NCBI GenBank assembly: GCA_037176885.1
Contig: JAWWNJ010000047.1
Location: forward strand, 1,240,001 to 1,304,000
Reading direction: 5' to 3'
Source: Favolaschia claudopus
Lineage: Eukaryota > Basidiomycota > Agaricomycetes > Agaricales > Mycenaceae
Length of the DNA stretch: 64,000 nt
The position numbers were made by a program, and so were the translations under genes. Numbering within the stretch: the stretch's first letter is position 1; each line of letters starts with the position of its first letter. Positions 31,819 through 42,207 of this stretch are shown here, piece after piece. The notes beneath the pieces are model-generated. The model was not told where the DNA came from and searched no databases. It worked only from the letters and a program-made list of their open reading frames with translations.

Positions 31819-33902
31819 ATGTCTCGCTCGCCCAGTATTGATCACCCTTACAAATTCGACGAAGGGACGTTCTCCTTTCCTCCAGCATCCCCTGCTCGTC
31901 CTTTCGGTCATAACCTTCCCGAACTGCAGCTAACTCGGACTCGCACGAAAAATACCACTCGGCCTCAAACGCCTCGCTCTCCACCTCCATTCATTCCACC
32001 CAAGGACCTCTTCCGAGCGGCTGTACGCCGAGTGATAGCTTTGCATCGTGGAACGAGGTTCATTGCCACACGAAATGCCGGAGCGGAACCTGGCGTCGAC
32101 CCCCGCCGCACTAACGCTGACGCCGAATACGGTGAAATCCAACAGAAATGTATCATTGAAGTGGCAGATTATTCCGCCGTTCGGTGTAGCTTGAGTCGAA
32201 TGACGAATCAAGAGTTCGTGGATTTCATGCAGGAGTCTACTTCGAATCCTAGGCAGCCATGGGTGAAGGTGCGGTGGATAAACATTGGCGGGATTAGCTA
32301 CGACGTTATCAAGGCAATGTCGATGGTCTATGGTGCGTCTTTGTGAACTCTCCCATCGTCAGTAGAATAACGAATTCCATTCTCAGATTTACATCCACTA
32401 GCGCTAGAGGACGTATTTCACGCACATCCTCGAGCTCGTTCGAAGACGGATTATTATGCTCAGCACTTGTTCATGCGCATTCTTTGCCACGAACTGGAGT
32501 CTTCAGCACAACAGAACCCCGACGATCAGAACCACTTGAACGAATTCATTCCTCTTCCGGTTCACTCTCCACGTACTCGGCGGTTGTTTGATCTGGAAGA
32601 AATTCGCGCGGCTTCCGCACAGCGTCGCATGCAAGCTGCCGCTCTCGCTGCACTCAAAGCCGACGAGCGAGTCAATGTACACGTTGCTCCCATGTGTATA
32701 TTTTTATTTCGTGATGGTGCGGATGACTTTCAAATTTCTCAGAGGATGAGCTGAATCCCCAAGTGTTCTCCCGCAGGAACCGTTATCACTATCCATTCGA
32801 CTCCCAACTTGGGAATAACACAACCCATCACGACTCGTGTTCTGCAGTTCAAAACAAGTCTTCGCACTTCTGCGGATGCGTCGCTGCTCGTACAAAGTTT
32901 GCTTGGCCTGGTGACGGATGAGGCCTTCCAGGTTATACATTCCTCCATTCATCTTATCCAGCAACTCATTGTATTTACTTTTAAGGTCATCGCGGCGTAT
33001 CAAGAAAAGATCAAAAAATTCGAACGCATAATTCTGGCCAAACCTTCCATTGAAACTGTGCGGAATCTGCACATTTTATCTGCAGATTTGATTCTACACC
33101 GGCGCACGCTGGCACCAGTCAAGACGTTGATATACGGACTGCGACGATACGATGCTGACCGTGCTGCTGCGTTGCTTGATTCGGATAATTCAGTGAAATC
33201 CGAGGATGTCAAAGAGCCGGGATACATGTCGCGGAGAAGTCTGGTTTATTTGGTACGTGCGGCTTTGTATCATTGAAGACGGTATCGAATCACACGGTTA
33301 CCTTATCCTTAGGCCGATGTGCATGATCAAATTGAGCAAATTCTTAGCCAGCTCGATGTTATTGCCGGGATTGGGGAGAACCTGGTTGATTATACATTCA
33401 ACGTGCGTCTTGCCTCACTTAATTCGTCCCAACTTCGTCATTCATTGCTCAAATAGATGACTTCATATGAGCTCAACGAAGTGATGTGCATTTTTGCATT
33501 CCTTTGACAAAAGAGATCATGTCTTGTTAACAAAATATACCTCTACTCTAGGCGGCGCCTCATGCTGGTAACCGTCATCTTCCTCCCACTCACTGTAGTT
33601 GCGGGGTATTTCGGAATGAATTTCACCTCTATGTGGAGCACACGCACACATAGTGATGCCTTGTAAGTTCCCCTCGATATTGTTTCAGGCGTGCTTACAC
33701 GCCAAATTTGTAGATACTGGGCTGTTGCCCTCCCCATTCTGGCTGTGCTGGTTCCCATATTCACAGCACCTGATCTTCAGCGGATTCGTCATGAAATACA
33801 AAAGAAGTTTCTTGCCAGAAAGGCGGAAAAGGTGCGTTGCATTCGTTACGCAAGTGCAAATATTATATCAAGTCGATTTTATGTCAGGCTCTGCGAGGAT
33901 GA
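31819..33902 (+). CDS. CorA-like magnesium/divalent cation transporter
   Basis: Predicted plasma-membrane Mg2+ channel of the CorA superfamily, which works as a pentamer (family knowledge). Start MSRSPSIDHPYKFDEGTF at 31819. The cytosolic domain includes VKVRWINIGGISYDV, then DLHPLALEDVFHAHPRARSK (classic CorA segment), FLFRDG, TVITIHSTPNLG and long helices (RVLQFKTSLRTS, LRRYDADRAAALL, DVHDQIEQILSQLDV). Membrane part: MLVTVIFLPLTVVAGYFGMN with the diagnostic GMN motif, and a second helix LYWAVALPILAVLVPIF, ending KKFLARKAEKALRG. Seven GT-AG introns of 50-75 bp join every block in frame. All key motifs are present; likely functional. Confidence 0.88.
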
Positions 33903-33992
33903 TTGTATGATAGTATGGCTACTCAAACGGATAGGTAGGAGATGCACAAACAGTACTATGTAAATCAACGAGACTTGTATGTCAGAGAACCG

Positions 33993-36900
33993 TTAAGTCG
34001 TTTTGACCAAATTCGCAAAAGCCGCCTCCATTTCGTGTCGAAGCTGCCCACCAATAACAGCTGCGCCAGCATTCTTATCCGTGTAAACTCGCAAACCCAT
34101 GAAAACGAGATTTTCCTCTGAATCATCGCCTGAAGCTGGTTCTTTCTTCACTGGAGTCTCGGTGGAAGCAGTGAGTGGAATTGGAGCAGGAACAGGCTGT
34201 GATGGCTGAACATCGCCAGTCTTGGTGGAATCTGGCTTCGCGCCGCTACCATTCTCCGGAGATTTCTCCTCTTTAGACGGCTCTTCAGCAGGTTTGTCCG
34301 CAGTTGGATTCTCTTTATTATCCGCAGTGGCCGCTTCCGAATCGCTCTTGACGGTGACCTGGACTATAACGTCGGTGACACCCTGAGCAGGCACTGTATC
34401 GACCTTGGGCACAGCGGCATCGGCGTTGGTGCCACTTGCAGCCGCCGCTTTCTTCTGAATATCCTCGAAATCTAAACCTGCCAATTCCTCCATCGGCACG
34501 CCAAGATTTTCGGAGTTGAGTCTGTTGCAAAAAATCAATCGAATTCAAAAGGAGTGGGTAGAACCAACTCTTTCTTGAAGTCTACCGCAATGATAAGTAG
34601 TTATCGAAGCAACTGTACTGACATGGAACTCACTAGACGCGATAGATTGACTCTGAGCCTTAGCCATACGAACCCGAGACAGCTTGCGCTGGTCTACATT
34701 GCTGCAGTCTTTGATGTAGTTCTGCTCGAGAAACTCAGAGGCCGGCCACATCATGCATATGCATAATACATTCTGGAGATGCTTACGTCATTAGGTCTTC
34801 GGTCAAACCGCACCTAGGTAAAGTCAAGTGTGTGGAGGAAACCGGGAACACCAAAGACGGACATGAACAATGTAGTCGCCTTCTTCCAGCACAAGCTCAA
34901 GGTTCACACTCCTCGAAAAGAATCGGTTCTGGGCGGATTCACCGAGCGGTAGATTCTGTCCGCGTTTGAAGACTTTGAAATCGAACATCCATTCGAATGG
35001 GCTCGATATTCCTTTGAAGTAACGGGAATCCAGTTGGGAGAGAACAATGATAGCGGACGTCTTCTGGGGTATTTTGATCGTGACTGTGAAGAGCTTAGAG
35101 CTTGATGCAGTTGCAAATAATGAAATGAACCGACAGCAGACATCGCCATATGTCCAAGCCGAAGGGAGCGGTCGAGCGTTGACGCGAAGCCAATGGGACG
35201 ACGCAATCCAATTAGAACCTTCATCGAGGAGAAGTGTCTTGAAGAAATTGAATGAGTAATCAAGCGACAGGGAAGGGTTAACGAAAAATCTCGCACGCGC
35301 TCGATTTCATCCCAACATTTCAAAAAATCCGAGTCTGGGCGCATAGTTAGTCCTACAAAAACGCAGAATCAAGGACGAAGGGCGCACATTCCATGACAAA
35401 CTGCCCGTCATTCCCGAACGAGTGCTCAAGCATCGGAAGAAGCCCGAATGTCTCTGCATTCCACTCCTTCGAGCCATCCGACCAAGCACCAGTCCACTCA
35501 GACTTCCCCCAGGGGTTGCGAATGACGAGGAATCGTTTTCCTTCCACCTCCTTGGCTCTCAAAACCGAATAGGCATGGGCTCCGAAGAGACCGAATTTAT
35601 TGGAACCAAAGAAACTGCAGCCGAACAGCCGGTCTTTGGTGGCGTTCATGAGTTCTTCGGTCCAGAACTTGTCAATATCGAAAATATCCTGAGTAGCCAG
35701 TGTTATCAGACGTATGAGTGGTAGGGGAAATATCACGAATTTGCTTGCCTTGGTTTGAATGAACGTGGAGATGCCTCTACAGTGAAATGTCATTCAACGC
35801 GAAGAGACCCACAACAGATAGAGAGTGGCGCTACTCACCCAGTCAAATCCTCTGCAGAAATTCGCCATAATCAGAAGCAAGAATAAGGAAAGCAGAACGA
35901 TTTCGAACCAATGGCTTCCGAGGTAAAGCCTCCTTCCAACGAAGCATAGTCGCCATGCAGCTTCGCATAAGCCTTGAAGATATAGCTATTTAGTTCCTTC
36001 CCCATTGCGAAAACGGTGGCAGCCTTTTACCTTCTCAATAAGTGGAACCCAAGTCTCTCCGTCAGTCGCCGATTTTGCAAATGTTATGCTGTGGTTTCCC
36101 TTGCGCGCCGATTTATTGTAGAACTCCTTGTCATTGTGATAGTATTGCCGGAAGGAGGGATGTAGATCCTCATATTTGGCGATGCTGGTGAAAAGCTGGC
36201 TGAACGAGGTTGAAAATATAATCTATAAGTGGACTCAATGCGGAGGCGATCGACTCACTCGTCGATTATGACGGAAACCCAATGGTCGTCTGAGCGTTGA
36301 ATAAGCGGTCAGCAAACACAAAAAAGAACCGTAATTGCTGGAGGGGACGCACCTCTGAAGAAGATGAACCCATAGATACCAACATCTTCGTGACGCTGAG
36401 ATCGTCCATGAGTGTTGGTGACTGGCTATGTAGATTGAACCACTCACCGCCACGCAGAATTTCTCAACCAACCCTTTCTTGGTCGTCATCGTCGCCAGAG
36501 CTGACAAAAACCAGCAATTTCCGAGCTGTCCCTGAACTATGTCGTTGCTGTCCGCTCCAGCGACGAAGAAGCTCGGTTTGTCAAAGATTTGAGTCACGCG
36601 GAGGACGTCGGGAGGTTGGGGTAGCTGGAGTGGCGAAAGTGCGGTATCTCTACAGGATTCAACTGGGGTGAGTGTCTTTGCGCCGTAATCATAGTAAAGA
36701 CATACTGCTCTTCATTCACCGGTGATTCGTTCACCTGCGAGGGATAAAGTCCATTCAGACAGCTGTAGAGGGCACCGGGGGATCAGCACTCAATGCTCAT
36801 GAACACTCGGATAGAGGAAGACGCACATATCTCTGTCGTTCTCCAGATCAAACTCGACATCCCTGTATATGGACAGTATCTCAGTCGTGTCTTCCCTGGC

Positions 36901-37151
36901 ATTCGACGAGGGCAAATAAAGGATCGTTCGTACCGAAATCTCGTATTCTTAGCCCGGCATTCTCGCGCAATGCGGTCCACGGTGTCCTCGCAGTCTTTAA
37001 GCGCCGTTTGGAGCTCATTGGAGACAGCGAGCCCAGAGGAATCTTCGGGTTGTGCGAAGGTAGCTTTGTTAGAATCGTTTGCGCTTCGCGTCCCTGACAC
37101 AGGTTTGAAGAGACTGTAAAGGTTGAGCATTGGAGGCAGGAGGGCAGACAT
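33993..37151 (-). CDS. Calpain-type cysteine protease copy 2 (intact)
   Basis: Family C2 calpain. Starts [18 protein letters not shown] at 37151. N-terminal helix [16 protein letters not shown], then [31 protein letters not shown] and the protease core: catalytic Cys in [12 protein letters not shown], His in GAHAYSVL, Asn in RNPWGKSEW. Domain III ([66 protein letters not shown]) follows, then [16 protein letters not shown], and an Ala/Ser/Pro/Glu-rich tail ending [20 protein letters not shown]. About a dozen short introns. No calcium-binding EF hands or MIT domain seen, so this is not PalB/Rim13. Convergent with the CorA gene, ~90 bp apart. Likely functional. Confidence 0.87.
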
Positions 37152-37192
37152 ACGGATCCGACGTGGGTAAACATGACTTAAATAACAGCCCA

Positions 37193-37210
37193 GGCGCCAA
37201 AGTTGGCGCC
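37193..37210 (-). promoter_or_regulatory. Calpain 2 promoter palindrome
   Basis: GGCGCCAAAGTTGGCGCC, followed (minus strand) by GCTGTTATTTAAGTCATGT and CCCACGTCGGATC before the ATG at 37151. Same order and spacing as upstream of calpain copy 1. Confidence 0.55.
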
Positions 37211-37890
37211 TTAGAAGGCGTTTCTAACTCGGGTCCCCGGACTCGTCGCAACATATCAGTGACGAAGAGCGCTCTGGAATTGGAATGAGTCACAAGAGAG
37301 CACTCAGGACTTGCCAAACGCAGTTTTTAGCTGGGAGTCTTATCGGCCCATCGAGTTCCATCACTTCGCGCGCCGAGTAGCCATCGTGGCGTGTAACGAC
37401 GTGCATTGATAGCGGGCTGAACACCGAGATTTGAGTGAGTGACGTCTTGCCCAGAGTAACCGTGAGTTTGCATGATTGTGCTGTAAACAGCCTGAGTAAT
37501 AACAGGCTGTTGAGTGCTTACATGAGTCTGGAGGCGCTCAGTAAGTCGGGAAATTATTGAGATGCTCGGAGTTTACTGGGTTGCGTAGTTAGGATACGAA
37601 TGAGGCCGTGGAGGGGAGATATAAGAGAATAGCCGTGGGGAAGATGGTGGGAGCGGAAGAGAAGTTTGTCACAATAACGGTCAGGTGATCTGTGTTACTG
37701 TACTTACGTGGCACGATCAAATGCGTCGCGTCCCACATCTGACTGGCGGGGAACACGCAATGAGAAAATTCAATACAACAATATTTATTCTGCCCCACTC
37801 TAGTCAGACTTCGGAAAGAAAGCGCCATTATTCCGAGCTCGAATATACTTGCAACGTTGACGGATAGCTATCCGAAGAAAATAAACATTT
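37211..37890. other. Upstream region of calpain 2
   Basis: No gene seen. Contains a perfect 9-bp hairpin AACAGCCTG/CAGGCTGTT with an 8-nt loop at 37486-37511. Confidence 0.4.
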
Positions 37891-37892
37891 CT

Positions 37893-38095
37893 ACCCTGTT
37901 AAACAGTGTCTCCATCCACAACGCCCATTACAGGCACATAGCCAACAAATCCGTTGTCAGTGAAACCGAGACTCAAGGCGGCACTCGACCTGATTCCGAG
38001 GCTGTTGAGAAACACATCAGAATCTCAATTCGTTCGATAGATAAACGAACTCACCAGTATAGAGATGATACACCTTGCTAATGAGGAGGAGAAAG
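37893..38095 (-). pseudogene. Decayed 3' fragment of a DUF5648 gene
   Basis: Minus strand reads SAALSLGFTDNGFVGYVPVM and GVVDGDTV then stop, paralleling TALGLGFVDQGIAGYMPVRG and GVVSGETVN of the gene next door. A GT-AG intron sits at the same place, before it a VYHLYT remnant of the DHFYT repeat. A frame change between ASESGR and SAALSLGF breaks the frame. A truncated, frameshifted tandem copy. Confidence 0.6.
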
Positions 38096-38374
38096 TGGCA
38101 ACCTTGCATCCATTTAGACCTAGTATTTACTTCCGGCCCGGTTCGGTTCTACTGAAGTTTGAATTCGACGGAAGAAATCCGAGAACAATGTTCGAAAGAA
38201 TCCCCAAAAATGCGGAGCGCGACATGATAATAGATTACTACCTGTAACTAAGTGAATCAACTTTGAAACTTCCCAATAAAATTTCACCCAGCGCTGAGTT
38301 GAGCTCGACACAAGTACCCGAAAAATTTAACACAAACAGAAAGGCAGAAACAAGCTCATAATCCCAAATTCCCT

Positions 38375-39155
38375 TCAATTCACAGTTTCTCCGCTCACAA
38401 CGCCCCGAACCGGCATATAACCAGCGATCCCCTGATCAACGAATCCCAATCCCAAAGCTGTCGCGCGTTCCGTGGCCGAGGCTAGTAAAATATTCAGCAT
38501 CGACCAAGTCCTTCCTCCAGAGCCAAACCGAATTTAGAAACGTACTCGTATAAAAGTGATCTTTGACGGTCGTAGCATACAGCCGATAAAGCGGAAGGCT
38601 TCCGCAAATCTGGCTGCCATAAACGAGCGCGGCGGTTCCCTCCCATTTGTATCCGTTGTTGGTGGTGTAGAAGTCGCGCTCCACGGGATCCGTGCTGAAC
38701 ATTTTGTATTTCGTCAGTGTGAAGTCAAACAAGAATAGTTTTGTGGGTGAAACTTGCGTGTAGAAGTGATCATGAGCACCAGAGCTCCAAAGACGATAGA
38801 GTGGAATCGTGGTGCCTTGTTGGTTGAAGAACACACCGGCGGCGACACCTTCAAGAACGTAGCCGTCCTTGGAAGCGGTAGAAACTGCCTCAGACGCAAC
38901 ATCTCTGAAGCAATTGATGTAAGGAATTCGGAGAAGAAGATGAAGAAACCGAAGAGACATACGTGTAGAAGTGATCGCTGGTCGCGCTGTTGTACAAACG
39001 GTAGAATGGGACAATGGTGTTGCCACACTCATCGCGCTCCTGTACAAAACAATTAATCTGCTGAACTGTAAACACGAAACTGAACATACCACGATGTTAA
39101 TTGGGCTAGCAACGACGAGGGCTGCAGCAACGAGCAGAGAGATGAAGGACTTCAT
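38375..39155 (-). CDS. Secreted DUF5648 repeat protein
   Basis: Signal peptide MKSFISLLVAAALVVASPI from 39155, then after an intron the DUF5648-type repeats: IVPFYRLYNSATSDHFYTYV, IPLYRLWSSGAHDHFYTQV and LPLYRLYATTVKDHFYT, separated by KDGYVLEGVAAGVFF and NNGYKWEGTAALVYGSQICG. It ends TALGLGFVDQGIAGYMPVRG, GVVSGETVN. The pattern (P)xYRLxxxxxxDHFYT with intervening GYxxEGxAA is diagnostic for this extracellular, beta-propeller-like domain; its ligand is unknown, probably carbohydrate or cell-wall related. About 230 residues after splicing four short introns. An upstream ATG (39194) would bury the signal peptide, so 39155 is preferred. Confidence 0.82.
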
Positions 39156-40040
39156 ATTTGCGATAGAGGTTGGGTGAGAGTGATATGAAAGCACCGGGGA
39201 TCGAAGAGAATCCTGAATTACCTACGAGCACTGGCATAGATTTTATACTGCGTTCAATTCACTCTCAGCCGTGCCTGAAAAGATTCAAGCGAGAGGAACT
39301 AAAAGAACGCAAACGAGATGATTACCAACTCACCCCGGTTAACAGTTGCCTCCGTGCGTTTTGTTTGACAGAATATGACACTGGCAGTTAGTCCGCTAAT
39401 TGAGGTTGAAACTTTCTGTCAAGGTCAACGCCCACATGGTCAGTGACGCCAACGGTCCCGACGAGAAAGAAAAAACAAAGGGGATATTTCACTGTGCACC
39501 GAGCGGAACAGACAGACCCACGGGCGACTAGATTGTCATAATTTTCGTTGCTCGCGGAAGAGGTCCGAGTCAAGGAATCTGGTCCACTTCACGGGGTTTA
39601 ATCACCGTTATCGAACATCGGATATTTTGAATCAGTCAGTCAATGGGCGAGCCGAGTGAGATCATGGATTGACAGCAGGGCCGAAGCGTTGGTTTGAACT
39701 AGACGCAGCCCACCTATCCGAGACTAGATTGATGATGATTGAGAACATACATACGCTCTTGAATAGTATCTGTCTGCGCAGTTTAGTTCTAATTCAATCC
39801 AATGAATTCAAAGCAAGCAGGTATTCTTCCATACAGATGTACGCATCTGACATTGAGGCACGCCGCACCCCAGGTTTCAAAGGCTGAAGTTTGCAAAGAA
39901 AAGTCGAAACCGCGGGTCGAGGTTCTGGCCATAGACTGGAGCGGTGAGGTAGACTGCCACGGCTAAATTTAATTGAGCCTAGATGGAGCACAGTGTTAAC
40001 TGTCTGTCATGATGGGTTGTATGTATCTTGGCAGGGGAAC
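39156..40040. other. Intergenic region without a recognised gene
   Basis: Upstream of the DUF5648 gene; only short unrelated open frames. No repeats noticed. Confidence 0.35.
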
Positions 40041-40059
40041 TCAGGTCAAAAGTTCTGGA

Positions 40060-40623
40060 GTGGCGAAAAACAGCGTACTTACGCGGTGTCATTATTCTTG
40101 GGGAACTCGGCTTAGGCATAGGCCGATGAAATATCGGAAGACGCAGTCCACGTTTCACCAGCCCAGTCCGTTCCAAAAAACGTCGCAACCAGCCCAAAGT
40201 TTTCGCCCATCATCCCCTCCAGATACATCGCACCAATGGTATCCTGCCCCACCCGCTGCGCAAACAAATCGCTCGTCTTCGTCGAGATCGATGGGACGCG
40301 TATGCACGCTCAAGAAGACCGTGAGTCGCAATCGGGTAAGCAGTAAGTATGGCGTCGGATGTGGCACCTGAGCTCAATCGGAAGGGTCGATCTGTGAATC
40401 GTGGGTAATATGTTGGAAGTGGGTCCGCAGCTGAGGATGGAACAGGCGTTTCACGTTGATTGTGAGGAAGCGAAGGCCTTGAAGTTGATTCAGGAACGAG
40501 AGACGCGAGGCGTTGGTAAGGTCCGGAAAGAGCAACCCCGTCAATGATAGCTACAGGACGAGAAACAGTGTGGAGGGCTCGGGAGGACTGTAGTGGGCTG
40601 CGCAGCGTCCGCACGCTGTTCAT
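40060..40623 (-). CDS. Hypothetical protein with presequence-like N-terminus, possibly frameshifted
   Basis: Frame from MNSVRTLRSPLQSSRALHTV (Arg/Ser-rich, mitochondrial-presequence-like) through IIDGVALSGPYQRLASLVPE and YYPRFTDRPFRLSSGATSDA. Protein-like sequence then continues in a different frame as DLFAQRVGQDTIGAMYLEGM and GLVATFFGTDWAGETWTA to a stop near 40090. I could not find a GT-AG intron in the right phase to join the two, so a frameshift or a missed exon is likely. Family not recognised. It lies just outside the large transposable element. Confidence 0.4.
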
Positions 40624-40880
40624 AAAATGCGACGCATGGTCGCAAGGAATAGAGCTGTTACGAATGGAATGTAGCAGTAAGTACCACACCTTTACTACTC
40701 GCTGTAGTAACGATTCAGCATGAGCGAGGGGAGAATAAGTATCCTGTGCCGTTTCCGTTTGGTGGTGCGCTTCGAAGCCACAACGCCACGTAGCCACCGG
40801 TTAATCGGAACTTCAAAGCCGGCTGGCGTCACATCAGTGACATGTAACACATTGTGCTGCTTGTTTCCTCCCGCCATTGA

Positions 40881-41020
40881 CACGGCGGACAAACGCTTGT
40901 CATTTGTGGCCAATGTCCCACGCGTCATGGGCTTGTCATTTGTTGAAAGGCGGGTCAAAAAGTATTTTGTCCTTTTCTTCGGACTTTTCCGTGAACACGA
41001 TGCAGCTTGCGCTTTGGCCC
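40881..41020. repeat. Left terminal inverted repeat of the 18.2-kb element
   Basis: About 140 bp, matching 58956-59095 in inverse orientation; contains two CTTGTCATTTGT motifs. Confidence 0.85.
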
Positions 41021-41188
41021 TTTTCCCTTTATCCTGCATAAGTCAAAAACTATTTGTATTTTGTCAGAATACAAGAGAATGAAAAGTTAACTGCTCAAGG
41101 TCAAAGAAATCTAAGGGTGAATTAAACACAACTGCTAAGTAATATATGTGCCACAAGAAAATTAGGAAAAAGAAATCGAGAATGGAAA

Positions 41189-41577
41189 TTATGTAGAGTC
41201 GTTGCCAAAGATCTCCTCCATGTTCTCATCATCGTCGCGCTGCTCATATTCCTGGTCATCATCCTCTTCATCCGTCGAACCTTCCGCATCATCATCATCA
41301 AGGAATGAGCCGATGCTTGCGGCGTCATCCATTTCCGCCTCCTCTTCGCTATCCTGCGAGCCGATGCTGTCTCCTTCACCTTCTTCATCCTCGGCATTTC
41401 CATCAGCATCTTCAACATCAGCGTCGCCTTCAGCCTCTTCAAAGTTGAGATCATAGTCGCCAAACACCATTCTGCCATATTTGGCTGTCAATTGGGGGGC
41501 AGAAAGACCGTTGTTGCCAACAGAAGAGAAGTAGTTGGTGGTCCCGGGGACGAAAGAAACAACGAGTTTGGGGTTGA
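41189..41577 (-). pseudogene. Displaced acidic C-terminal coding piece of companion gene 1
   Basis: Open frame LNPKLVVSFVPGTTNYFSSV, then LTAKYGRMVFGDYDLNFEEA and a long Asp/Glu-rich tail ending IFGNDST. In the family of the companion protein at 48.3-50.6 kb I expect, after YYDPxxFN, exactly such a KYG..V...Y.L.F segment and an acidic end. It lies on the same strand, directly beyond the Plavaka element. I infer it is the 3' part of that gene, cut off by the insertion. It could alternatively be an independent acidic protein starting at an ATG within the frame (41491). Confidence 0.55.
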
Positions 41578-42207
41578 GTTATTGTCGGAAAAACATAAAT
41601 AGCCTTGCAAGGCCGCGGACTTCCAATGCCGTTGCAAGGATCTCGGAATGGTCCGGCACAGCCTTGCAAGCCCTGCGACCGAATTGGAAGGGCATTCCAA
41701 TCCTTCTCTTGTCTCGCAACGTCTTACAAGTATTGCCCGCGCGTTGGAAGCCCTTTCAACTTCGCAACCTCTGTTCAAGCAACTCTGATGCGGGCTATCG
41801 TTTATGTCTGCTCACTGCTTGGCGCGCGCCGTCATGCGGCTGCACCTCTGAGCTTCCACTGGCACCTGCATCTTTCGCCTTCCGCCTCGCCTGCTGGTTT
41901 GAAGCCCTGTAAAACACGACGTAGACGGTGCCTCACACGCTTGTATACATCTAGTATGCATAATCTAACCCAAGCAACCGGATCTCACTATATTACCGTC
42001 GCATCTTGAAGCTCGCTCACTCCTTTGCCTCTTGTATCACCAACATCTACCGTGACTCCAATGTACTGGTTTAAAATTTTATCATGTCTTACCGATTACA
42101 TCCTTCCCAACCAATTTCTCAAAGTCTTGCTGTCTCCTCGTGCGACTGCAACTGCGCAGATTGCGAAAAATATCAAATTTCAGCATCATTTCGAAGCGGC
42201 GAGCATT

